Assembly: GCA_019120475.1 (NCBI GenBank) | Contig: DWVA01000017.1 | Location: 1 to 23,809 of the forward strand | DNA: 23,809 nt | Reading direction: 5' to 3' | From: Candidatus Blautia intestinipullorum | Lineage (GTDB): Bacteria; Bacillota; Clostridia; Lachnospirales; Lachnospiraceae | Shown: piece by piece, positions 13,366 through 20,482 of the stretch | Numbering within the stretch: the stretch's first letter is position 1 | Layout of the letters: every line of letters begins with the position of its first letter | Position numbers and translations under genes: made by a program | The notes under the pieces: generated by a model | What the model saw: the letters and a program-made list of their open reading frames with translations, nothing else | Told to the model about the DNA's origin: nothing | Databases searched by the model: none

Positions 13366-16182
13366 ATGGGAGATACGTCTGAAAATACAAAAAAGAAAGA
13401 TTGCTTAAAACGGATCAGTGTCGGCATCCTGGCTCATGTGGATGCGGGAAAAACAACACTTTCCGAGGGGCTTTTATATTTGTGCGGAGAAATACGGAAG
13501 CTGGGGCGTGTGGATCACGGCGATGCGTTTCTGGATACCTTTGAGCTGGAAAAGGAAAGGGGAATTACTATTTTTTCAAAGCAGGCGATGTTCCGGACAG
13601 AAAAAATGGAAGTGACGCTTCTGGATACGCCGGGTCATGTGGATTTTTCAGCAGAGATGGAGCGAACCCTTCAGGTTCTTGATTATGCCATTCTTGTTAT
13701 CAATGGAATGGACGGAGTGCAGAGCCATACGGCCACACTCTGGCGTCTGCTGGACAGATACCAGATACCTGTTTTTCTTTTTATCAACAAAATGGATCAG
13801 GAGGGCACGGACCGGGAGAAGCTTCTGGAGGAATTGAAAAAGAGGCTGAATGATAATTGCATTGATTTCAGCGGAGACACAGATCAGGAAGCCTGGATGG
13901 AGAATGTTGCCGTATGTGACGAAAGTCTTATGGAGGAGTATCTGGAATCAGGAACTGTTAATAGGGACGATATTGCTTCGCTGATTTCCGGCCGCCGGAT
14001 TTTTCCCTGTTATTTTGGTTCTGCGCTGCGGATGCAGGGCGTGGAAGAATTTTTGAGGGGTCTGGAGACGTTTACCAGAGAACGGATGTATCCTGCTGAA
14101 TTCGGGGCAAAGGTATTTAAGATTGCAAGAGACGAGCAGGGAAACCGGCTGACTTATATGAAGATCACCGGAGGGGTTCTGAAGGTGAAGACAATTCTTT
14201 CAAATAAATCAGGAAGAAAGCAGCAGCTTCCGGGACAGAAAAGCCGGGAGGAGGCCTGGGAGGAAAAAGTGGATCAGATCCGGCTGTATTCCGGAGGAAA
14301 ATACCAAGTCATTCAGGAGGCAGGGGCAGGAACTGTCTGCGCGGTGACAGGACTTACAAAAACCCATCCCGGGCAGGGGCTGGGCATAGAAAGGGATTCC
14401 GAAATGCCGGTTCTGGAGCCTGTGCTGAATTATCAGATCCAGCTCCCGGAGGGATGTGATCCTCATAAGATGCTGCAGCAGTTAAGGCAGCTTGAGGAGG
14501 AAGAACCGGAGCTGCATATTTACTGGGACACCGCTTTGGGAGAAATCCATGCCCAGCTTATGGGCGAAGTGCAGATTGAGGTTTTGAAGAAACTTATCTG
14601 GGAACGCTGCCATGCGGCTGTGGAATTCGGCGCGGGAAATATCGTGTACAAGGAGACTATTGCGGCTCCCGTGACAGGTGTGGGTCATTTTGAACCGCTG
14701 CGTCATTATGCGGAGGTGCATCTTCTGATCGAACCGGGAGAGCCGGGAAGCGGATGCCAGTATTTTACAGCATGCAGTGAGGATGTTCTGGCCAGAAACT
14801 GGCAGAGACTGATTCTTACCCATCTTGAGGAAAAGGAACACAGGGGAGTCCTGACGGGAGCGGCCCTGACAGATGTGCAGATCACTCTGCTGACCGGACG
14901 GGCTCATGCGAAGCATACAGAAGGAGGAGATTTCCGGCAGGCTACTTACCGGGCGGTGCGTCAGGGACTGAAAAAAGCAAGAAGTATTCTTCTGGAGCCG
15001 TATTATGAATTCCGGCTGGAGCTGCCGGGGGAGATGATCGGGCGTGCCATGTCCGATATTCAGAAGATGCAGGGAAACTTTCAGCCTCCGGAGACAGACG
15101 GAGAAACAGCGGTGCTGTGCGGGACCGCGCCCGTCGCACAGATGCGGGATTACCAGAAAGAGGTCGTTTCCTATACCAGAGGCAGAGGCCGGCTTTTCTG
15201 CAGTCTGAAGGGATATGCTCCCTGCCGGAATCAGGAGGAGATCGTGGAAAAGACCGGCTATGATTCGGAACGGGATCTGGATAATCCTACGGGGTCTGTA
15301 TTCTGTGCTCATGGCGCCGGTTTTGTGGTTCCCTGGAATCAGGTGGAAGAGTATATGCACTTGGAAAGCGGCGTGGATGCGGAAGAGCTTGCGGCAGGAG
15401 AGAGCTGGTATGAAGAACCGGAGAACGAGGCGGACAGATGTGGCGCTGAAAACCACCAGGAAGGAAACGATTCCGGAAACAGCGGCCGCAAAAAGAAAAA
15501 AGGTTCCTCCGGTTACTCCTACAGCGGCAGCTACGAGGATGAGCAGGAACTGCAGGCAATCTTTGAGAGAACCTTCGGCCCGGTAAAACGGGACAGGGGA
15601 GCCTTCCAGAAGAAGGTAGTGCACGCGCCTTCACAGCCCCGTCAATATAAACCCGGCAGACCGAAAAAAGAAGAATATCTTCTGGTAGACGGATACAATA
15701 TTGTTTTTGCCTGGGAGGAATTGCGTGAGCTTGCGGAAGAAAATATCCATGCAGCCTGTGATAAGCTGAAAGATATTCTCAGCAACTACCAGGGATACCG
15801 GAAGTGTACGCTGATTCTGGTGTTCGATGCATATAAGGTGGAAGGCCACGCAGAAGAAGTGGTTCCTTATCATAATATTTATGTAGTATATACGAAGGAG
15901 GCCGAGACTGCAGATCAGTATATTGAGAAAACAGTCCACAGAATCGGCCGTGAACATCAGGTGACAGTAGCTACCTCCGACGGACTGGAACAGATCATTA
16001 TTTTGGGACAGGGAGCGCACCGTCTCTCCGCGGCGGGATTAAAGAAAGAGATCGAGGATGCGGAGAGGGCAGGAAAACAGGAGTGGGCCCAGCGCCGCCA
16101 GAGCAGCCGGAGCTATCTCTTTGACGAGGTGGACGATGAGGTGGCTGACTACGTGGAGAGGATCCGGAGAGGAGAATCCTGA
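13366..16182 (+). CDS. Tet(M)/EF-G-like translational GTPase fused to a C-terminal NYN (YacP/Rae1-like) nuclease domain
   Basis: A 938-residue fusion. Residues 1 to about 640 follow the ribosomal-protection/EF-G plan: G1 AHVDAGKT (23-30), G2 RGIT (65-68), G3 DTPGH (87-91), G4 NKMD (141-144), then domains II-V with a Tet(M)-like C-terminal region (RDYQKEVVSYTRGRGRLF, LKGY). The domain IV loop keeps the DFR anchor but reads HAKHTEGGDFR (514-524), unlike the YSPVST loop of Tet(M). A charged Ser/Gly/Lys linker (about 679-760) leads to an NYN/PIN-like domain (about 768-938) with VDGYN (774-778) and acidic residues Asp775, Asp821 (VFDA), Asp850 (ADQYIE) and Asp872 (TSDGLEQ), as in YacP/Rae1, a ribosome-associated A-site mRNA endonuclease in Bacillus. 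Inferred role: a ribosome-docked nuclease or rescue factor. ATG 13366 is set by AAAGGGG. Confidence 0.88.
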   Translation: MGDTSENTKKKDCLKRISVGILAHVDAGKTTLSEGLLYLCGEIRKLGRVDHGDAFLDTFELEKERGITIFSKQAMFRTEKMEVTLLDTPGHVDFSAEMERTLQVLDYAILVINGMDGVQSHTATLWRLLDRYQIPVFLFINKMDQEGTDREKLLEELKKRLNDNCIDFSGDTDQEAWMENVAVCDESLMEEYLESGTVNRDDIASLISGRRIFPCYFGSALRMQGVEEFLRGLETFTRERMYPAEFGAKVFKIARDEQGNRLTYMKITGGVLKVKTILSNKSGRKQQLPGQKSREEAWEEKVDQIRLYSGGKYQVIQEAGAGTVCAVTGLTKTHPGQGLGIERDSEMPVLEPVLNYQIQLPEGCDPHKMLQQLRQLEEEEPELHIYWDTALGEIHAQLMGEVQIEVLKKLIWERCHAAVEFGAGNIVYKETIAAPVTGVGHFEPLRHYAEVHLLIEPGEPGSGCQYFTACSEDVLARNWQRLILTHLEEKEHRGVLTGAALTDVQITLLTGRAHAKHTEGGDFRQATYRAVRQGLKKARSILLEPYYEFRLELPGEMIGRAMSDIQKMQGNFQPPETDGETAVLCGTAPVAQMRDYQKEVVSYTRGRGRLFCSLKGYAPCRNQEEIVEKTGYDSERDLDNPTGSVFCAHGAGFVVPWNQVEEYMHLESGVDAEELAAGESWYEEPENEADRCGAENHQEGNDSGNSGRKKKKGSSGYSYSGSYEDEQELQAIFERTFGPVKRDRGAFQKKVVHAPSQPRQYKPGRPKKEEYLLVDGYNIVFAWEELRELAEENIHAACDKLKDILSNYQGYRKCTLILVFDAYKVEGHAEEVVPYHNIYVVYTKEAETADQYIEKTVHRIGREHQVTVATSDGLEQIIILGQGAHRLSAAGLKKEIEDAERAGKQEWAQRRQSSRSYLFDEVDDEVADYVERIRRGES

Positions 16183-16242
16183 AAACCAGGATCTGCGAAA
16201 TTTATTAGTAGCTCGGATCATGTACAATGACTGCGGAAACTC

Positions 16243-16291
16243 TTGACATTTGCAGAAATGTTTTGTATTATAATGATATCAAAAAGATATC
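16243..16291 (+). promoter_or_regulatory. Promoter of the SPFH gene with paired GATATC sites
   Basis: TTGACA (16243-16248), a 17-bp spacer and TATTAT (16266-16271) form a strong promoter. Immediately downstream, around the expected start of transcription, GATATC occurs twice (16275-16280 and 16286-16291), 11 bp apart, so on one face of the helix. This could be a regulator site. Confidence 0.75.
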
Positions 16292-16326
16292 AAAACATAA
16301 CATCACATGTTAAGGAGGAGAGAGTT

Positions 16327-17343
16327 ATGAAGGGAGTCAATGTAACGGAGGAAAAGAGGCTGAAAGCGGCTTCCGGTATGCTGATGCTGTTTGTGTCGCT
16401 GGTGATCATGTTTCTGGGGATTCCGGCGTACGTGCTGGGCGGCGTTTATATGAGCTGGGACGGGCCGGCGTCCGGTCTGGTGCTGGCAATTGCCATTGTT
16501 GCCGGAGTGGCTTTGAACTGCATTGGAATCATCATGCTTTGTGGATTGAAGATCATACACCCCAACGAGGCTCTTGTTCTTACTTTGTTTGGAAATTATT
16601 ACGGAACCCTCTATGATGCCGGTTTTTACTGGGTAAATCCTTTCTGTACGGCCATCAATCCGACGGCCAAAAAACATGAAAATGGAGAACAGCCATCTAC
16701 CGGCAAAACAAGTTCTATTAATATTAATATGAACCTGAATCAGAGCAGCGCGTCCAAAAAGGTTTCCCTTAAAACTATGACGCTGGATAACAAGAGACAG
16801 AAAGTAAACGATGCTCAGGGCAATCCGGTGGAAATCGGAACCATCGTGATCTGGAAGGTGAAAAACGCTACGAAGGCAGTTCTTAATGTGGAAGATTATA
16901 CGGAATTCCTTTCTATCCAGTGCGATGCGATCACGAGAAATGCAGCAAGAAATTATCCCTATGACATGAATGAGGAATCAGATGAAAAGACATTGCGCGG
17001 CAGCAGCCAGGAAATCGCTGATATCATGCAGGCAGAGCTTCAGAATAAAGTTATGGAAGCCGGACTGGAAATTCTTGATGTAAGGATTACCCATCTTGCC
17101 TACGCTCCGGAAATTGCTTCTGCAATGCTGCAGAGACAGCAGGCGGCGGCGATTATCGATGCCCGGCAGAAAATTGTAGGAGGTGCGGTAAGTATGGTGG
17201 AAATGGCTCTCAATCAGCTTAGTGAAAACCAGATTGTGGAGCTGGACGAGGAACGCAAGGCAGCTATGGTGAGCAACCTTCTGGTGGTTCTCTGCGGAAA
17301 TAAAGACGCACAGCCGATCGTCAACAGCGGTTCCATCTATTAA
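16327..17343 (+). CDS. SPFH/Band 7 domain membrane protein
   Basis: This 338-residue protein has two N-terminal membrane helices (about 20-40 and 55-80) and then an SPFH domain beginning IIHPNEALVLTLFGNYYGTLYDAGFYWVNPF. Later come the family's VEDYTEFLSIQCDAITRNAARNYPYD and EILDVRITHLAYAPEIASAMLQRQQAAAIIDARQKI segments. Stomatin/flotillin/prohibitin relatives form rings in the membrane and often organise proteases or microdomains; no partner protease is visible here. ATG 16327 follows AGGAGGAGAG; an upstream frame extension starts inside the promoter and is rejected. An Arc-like small protein follows 79 bases later without an intervening terminator, suggesting a two-gene operon. Confidence 0.9.
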   Translation: MKGVNVTEEKRLKAASGMLMLFVSLVIMFLGIPAYVLGGVYMSWDGPASGLVLAIAIVAGVALNCIGIIMLCGLKIIHPNEALVLTLFGNYYGTLYDAGFYWVNPFCTAINPTAKKHENGEQPSTGKTSSININMNLNQSSASKKVSLKTMTLDNKRQKVNDAQGNPVEIGTIVIWKVKNATKAVLNVEDYTEFLSIQCDAITRNAARNYPYDMNEESDEKTLRGSSQEIADIMQAELQNKVMEAGLEILDVRITHLAYAPEIASAMLQRQQAAAIIDARQKIVGGAVSMVEMALNQLSENQIVELDEERKAAMVSNLLVVLCGNKDAQPIVNSGSIY

Positions 17344-17422
17344 GGCGGGAAGGCGGCAGATAAGAAATCTGCCCGCGGCCCATGCAGGATAAAGATCAGA
17401 ATACATAAAAGGAGGCAGAGCA

Positions 17423-17614
17423 ATGGCGGATCCCAAGACAAAAGAAAAAGCGAAAAAACAGATCCCCCTGAGAGTTTCCGCCTCTCTTTATGCGGAACTG
17501 GCTCAGTGGGCGGAGGATGATTTCCGTTCTATCAATGGACAGATTGAATATCTTCTGACAGAGTGTGTCAGATATCGTAAAAAGTCCGGAAAGGACAAAT
17601 TGCACAATATATAA
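17423..17614 (+). CDS. Small Arc-type ribbon-helix-helix DNA-binding protein
   Basis: This 63-residue basic protein carries the RHH plan: strand IPLRVSASLY, then two helices (AELAQWAEDDF and SINGQIEYLLTECVRYRKK). RHH proteins bind operators as dimers through the paired strand. A strong AAAAGGAGG precedes ATG. It follows the SPFH gene in the same direction and is probably co-transcribed. No toxin gene is adjacent, so an antitoxin role is unsupported. It could autoregulate the SPFH promoter, for example through the paired GATATC sites; that is inference. Confidence 0.82.
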   Translation: MADPKTKEKAKKQIPLRVSASLYAELAQWAEDDFRSINGQIEYLLTECVRYRKKSGKDKLHNI

Positions 17615-17666
17615 GCGGCAGTATATCATAAGTTTTCACAAAAAAATAAGAATAAGAAGTTTACGT

Positions 17667-17695
17667 TTGATAAAAATTAGAAAAAATGGTAAAAT
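17667..17695 (+). promoter_or_regulatory. Promoter directly before a terminator hairpin
   Basis: TTGATA (17667-17672), a 17-bp spacer and TAAAAT (17690-17695) form a good promoter in an A/T-rich stretch. Transcription would start near 17702, about 10 bases before the terminator hairpin. Confidence 0.7.
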
Positions 17696-17710
17696 ATAGT
17701 TAAGAGAAAG

Positions 17711-17748
17711 ACTCCTTGTTCCGGATTATCCTCCGGCAAGGAGTTTTC
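17711..17748 (+). terminator. Intrinsic terminator or attenuator upstream of the CarD-like gene
   Basis: ACTCCTTG (17711-17718) pairs with CAAGGAGT (17737-17744), with an inner CCGGA/TCCGG helix and a TTTT run after it. It would end a transcript of only about 45-50 bases from the promoter just upstream, or attenuate the downstream gene. Confidence 0.8.
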
Positions 17749-17891
17749 AATTAAAATCATACGGTATTATGTGAACTGATATTTTCTGGAAATTTTTAAT
17801 GCTGTTTTTGAAATGTCTTGTCTGGATAACAGAAGTGTTTTTTAGGGGATATCAGAGCAGAGTGTATGGGAAAAAGAAAGGGTGTGAAAAT

Positions 17892-18404
17892 ATGTTTGAA
17901 ACTGGAGAGTATATTGTGTATGGGAAGAATGGAATTTGTCAGGTGATGGGAGTCACCACCATGGACATGGAGGGAATCCCGAAAGACCGTCTGTATTATA
18001 TCCTTCGTCCTGACGGTGAAACGGAGGGCACGATCTTTACCCCGGTAGACAATAAAAAAATGGTTATGCGCAGGCTTCTGACAAAAGAGGAGGCGGAGGA
18101 ACTGATTGATGAAATTCCTGATATGGAGGTTCTTAGTATTGAAAATGAAAAACTCCGGGAAGAGGCCTATAAGGAATGCATCCGGAGCTGCCAGTGCCGG
18201 GAGCTTATGAAAATGATAAAGACTATACGCTTCAGGAAAAGAGACAGGCTTTCCAGAGGAAAGAAGATCACGGCGACAGATGAAAAGTATCTCAGGACAG
18301 CGGAGGAGAATCTGTACACAGAATTTTCGATGCTTTTGGATGTTCCCAAAAACAAAATGGAGGATTATATTCGAAGAAGAATCAAAGACGACATAAAAAT
18401 ATAA
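17892..18404 (+). CDS. CarD/CdnL-type RNA polymerase-binding transcription factor
   Basis: This 170-residue protein begins with the CarD_CdnL_TRCF Tudor-like RNAP-interaction domain (MFETGEYIVYGKNGICQVMGV, ending with TIFTPVDNKK around residue 55). A helical, basic C-terminal domain follows and is likely to contact promoter DNA. Members stabilise open complexes or act in stress programmes. ATG 17892 marks the usual start of the family; the frame is open 31 codons further upstream, but that extension has no homology. The ribosome site (GGGTG) is moderate. No promoter is clear between the upstream hairpin and the gene, so it may be expressed by read-through of that hairpin. A terminator follows, so it is monocistronic. 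Confidence 0.88.
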   Translation: MFETGEYIVYGKNGICQVMGVTTMDMEGIPKDRLYYILRPDGETEGTIFTPVDNKKMVMRRLLTKEEAEELIDEIPDMEVLSIENEKLREEAYKECIRSCQCRELMKMIKTIRFRKRDRLSRGKKITATDEKYLRTAEENLYTEFSMLLDVPKNKMEDYIRRRIKDDIKI

Positions 18405-18423
18405 AAAATCGGAAAGAGATGTT

Positions 18424-18465
18424 CAGGGCATAAACGGAATCTAAAACCGTTTATGTCTGTTTTTT
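18424..18465 (+). terminator. Intrinsic terminator after the CarD-like gene
   Basis: GGGCATAAACGG (18426-18437) pairs with CCGTTTATGTCT (18447-18458, two G-T pairs) and is followed by a T run. Confidence 0.9.
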
Positions 18466-18538
18466 ATTAGAGGACTTATTTTTTATGATTTTTCATCGAA
18501 AAAACTGTGAATATTGGTTGAAGATTAGGCCTTCAAAA

Positions 18539-18567
18539 TTGTAAAATGCGGAAAAATGTGATAAAAT
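18539..18567 (+). promoter_or_regulatory. Promoter of the diguanylate cyclase gene
   Basis: TTGTAA (18539-18544), a 17-bp spacer and TAAAAT (18562-18567). The leader of about 40 bases contains the hairpin GCATAA/TTATGC (18580-18597) just before the GGAGG site. Confidence 0.75.
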
Positions 18568-18570
18568 AAA

Positions 18571-18660
18571 ACATATAAAGCATAAAAATAATTATGCCGT
18601 AATTGGAGGCTGCTATGAGCTTATGTAAAATTTCTGGGGAAAACAGACGGAAATACATAG
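18571..18660 (+). repeat. Leader and 5' end of cyclase gene, similar to 20191-20272
   Basis: CATATAA(A/C)GCATAAAAATA(A/T)TTATG is shared by the two leaders, followed by aligned TAAT..GGA, TGAGCT..TGTAA and TACATA blocks. Similarity runs from the leader hairpin through about the first 15 cyclase codons and into the region upstream of the riboswitch, with one gap of about 8 bases. It looks like an old duplication. Confidence 0.55.
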
Positions 18661-20129
18661 ATGAAGCTCTCCGGAATAACCGGATGCTGTGTACTGTTGC
18701 GTCTCTGTTTTGTATTATTGTAGAAACCTTTAATGTGCTGCGTGTTCTGTTTCTTTCTGACAGCGGTCTGGGTACGGTGAATAACCGGATATATTTTGGA
18801 TTTTATATTTTCCTTTTGATCTGTTCGATCGCATATCTCATTATCGGCAGGAGAGAAAATGGCAGACATATTTTGATGAACAGAGTCTGTCTTATATATG
18901 CAAGTATTGTGCTTTTGTGGAATACATGTCTGAACGTGTATGATATATGGGGATCTGATGAAATATATTCCAATATGGCAGCTACCATGCTCATTGCCTT
19001 TTCTGCGTTAGTTTCCATGGAACCAGTATACGGGCTGGTCAATATTTGGATCAACTATTTTGTTTTTATGCTGGCACCTCCTATTTATTTGTTTTCCGGA
19101 GAGGGATTCAACTATACTCTTACAGTACTGATGGCAAGCGTGATCTGTATTATCAGGTTCCGCCATTCATGCATAGAGCTGGATCAGAGCCAGCAGATCC
19201 AGGAAATCGGACAAAAATTAAATGAGAGACGGCTCTGGCTTACGCAGAAACAGTATGAGCTGATCAGCCAGAATGCAGGATTTATTACTTTTCAATGGGA
19301 TTCAGAAAATGACAGAATCGTTTTCTCAAAAAATTGGAAAGAATGTTTTGACGGACCCTACGAAATTTTTCATTTTCATTCTTATATTAAAAATTCAAAT
19401 TTGATAGATGAGGATCAGAAGGAAAAAATCGAAAGATGTATAGAAGATATAAAGAAGGGGATCAACTATCAGAACTTCGAGCTGCATCTTCCGGCCAAAG
19501 GTCGTAAGCCTCACTGGTTTAAGGTGCAGGTGGTACGCCAGGAAATGAATGATAAAGGCGGTATGCACGCGGTAGGATTTATGAACGATATTACGGAGGA
19601 GAAGGAGAGATTGCTCGATCTGGAAAAAAACGCGGCGCTGGACTCCTTTACCGGTCTTCTGAATAAGGTATCCATAGATCATTACGGGAAAAACTGGTTA
19701 AAAAATCTTTCTGCAAAAGGCCAGAAGCTGGCTATGATGATTCTTGACATGGACGACTTTAAAAATATCAATGACACCTATGGGCATCCATGCGGGGATT
19801 ATGTGCTGAAGCAAGTAGCGGACCTGCTTTTGAGATATGCGCCAAAAGATGCTAAAGTAGGACGGCTTGGAGGAGATGAATTTATTGTTTTGCTGGAAAC
19901 TTCAGATAGTACTGCACATATATATGAATATGCAGAAAAGGTTATACACAGTGTGACAGATATTCTTTGGGACGGACATAAGGTGCAGGCAAAGTGCAGC
20001 ATAGGTTTTGCCGTCACATCAGAACCAGGATGGAGCTATGAAAAACTGTATAAATGCGCGGATGACGCTCTGTACACGGCAAAGAAGAATGGGAAGAACC
20101 GGGTTTGGGAGGCTGAAAACAGGAAATGA
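18615..20129 (+). CDS. Membrane diguanylate cyclase (PAS-GGDEF)
   Basis: This 504-residue enzyme makes c-di-GMP from two GTP. About six membrane helices (residues 25-185) form an input domain resembling MASE-type sensors. A PAS-like domain (about 215-320; AGFITFQWDSENDRIVFSKNW, ending VGFMNDITEEKE) follows, then the GGDEF domain (about 330-500) with an intact GGDEF active loop (419-423), the metal-binding DMDDFKNINDTYGH and GFAVTSEPG. The product-inhibition I-site RxxD before the active loop is not conserved (APKDAKVGRL). ATG 18615 lies 5 bases after GGAGG; TTG 18603 upstream is rejected because it precedes that site. It stands alone on its transcript and is followed at once by a c-di-GMP riboswitch. 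Confidence 0.93.
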   Translation: MSLCKISGENRRKYIDEALRNNRMLCTVASLFCIIVETFNVLRVLFLSDSGLGTVNNRIYFGFYIFLLICSIAYLIIGRRENGRHILMNRVCLIYASIVLLWNTCLNVYDIWGSDEIYSNMAATMLIAFSALVSMEPVYGLVNIWINYFVFMLAPPIYLFSGEGFNYTLTVLMASVICIIRFRHSCIELDQSQQIQEIGQKLNERRLWLTQKQYELISQNAGFITFQWDSENDRIVFSKNWKECFDGPYEIFHFHSYIKNSNLIDEDQKEKIERCIEDIKKGINYQNFELHLPAKGRKPHWFKVQVVRQEMNDKGGMHAVGFMNDITEEKERLLDLEKNAALDSFTGLLNKVSIDHYGKNWLKNLSAKGQKLAMMILDMDDFKNINDTYGHPCGDYVLKQVADLLLRYAPKDAKVGRLGGDEFIVLLETSDSTAHIYEYAEKVIHSVTDILWDGHKVQAKCSIGFAVTSEPGWSYEKLYKCADDALYTAKKNGKNRVWEAENRK

Positions 20130-20159
20130 AAAACATTCCGAAAATGGAAATGATTTAAG

Positions 20160-20188
20160 TTGACAGAAAAAGGCGGATATTGTAATAT
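20160..20188 (+). promoter_or_regulatory. Promoter of the riboswitch-controlled polysaccharide operon
   Basis: TTGACA (20160-20165), a 17-bp spacer and TAATAT (20183-20188) give a consensus-like promoter starting 31 bases after the cyclase stop. The RNA would start near 20195 and include a hairpin at about 20199-20220, then the riboswitch. Confidence 0.85.
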
Positions 20189-20261
20189 TATCATATAACG
20201 CATAAAAATATTTATGTGTTAATGCGGATGAGCTATTGTAAGCTTTGTCGGAAATATACAG

Positions 20262-20356
20262 ATACATACAGTTAACAGGGGCAAACCTATAGAAATATAG
20301 GGACGCAAAGTTAGAAGCCTTAAGCGAGTGATTTGAAAGATAAACGCAAGGTGGTT
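20262..20356 (+). promoter_or_regulatory. c-di-GMP-I (GEMM-I) riboswitch aptamer
   Basis: The aptamer matches the GEMM-I consensus. It has GGGGCAAACC (20278-20287) leading into the stem CCTATA-GAAA-TATAGG (20286-20301) with the GAAA tetraloop, then GGACGCAAAG (20301-20310). A second helix, CCTT..GCG/CGC..AAGG, follows (about 20318-20351). These are the ligand pocket and tetraloop-receptor arms known for this class. The terminator follows directly, so c-di-GMP should control transcription of the downstream operon. Whether binding turns it on or off depends on how the aptamer base helix competes with the terminator, which I cannot settle by eye. Confidence 0.94.
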
Positions 20357-20401
20357 CGGCTGCAATTTATTCTTTAAAAGGGAAATTGCGGCCGTTTTTT
20401 A
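20357..20401 (+). terminator. Riboswitch expression-platform terminator
   Basis: A 12-bp stem (20357-20368 with 20383-20394, one G-T pair) and six T residues follow the aptamer without a gap. The downstream gene starts 82 bases later. Confidence 0.93.
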
Positions 20402-20482
20402 TTTCTCAGAAAAGAACTCTAATTTGTTCTATACCAGAACATATGGAGGAATCATGACGAAAATAAGGGGTGAAAAAGCGGA

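Noticed and set aside
14482..15624. 380-codon minus-strand frame
   Set aside because: It is antisense to the well-supported GTPase-NYN gene and has no recognisable domain or ribosome site.
13366..16182. Calling the GTPase a tetracycline-resistance determinant
   Set aside because: The loop that displaces tetracycline in Tet(M) is not conserved and the nuclease fusion suggests another role; resistance cannot be claimed from sequence.
17423..17614. Antitoxin of a toxin-antitoxin pair
   Set aside because: No small toxin-like gene lies on either side; the neighbours are an SPFH protein and a CarD-like factor.
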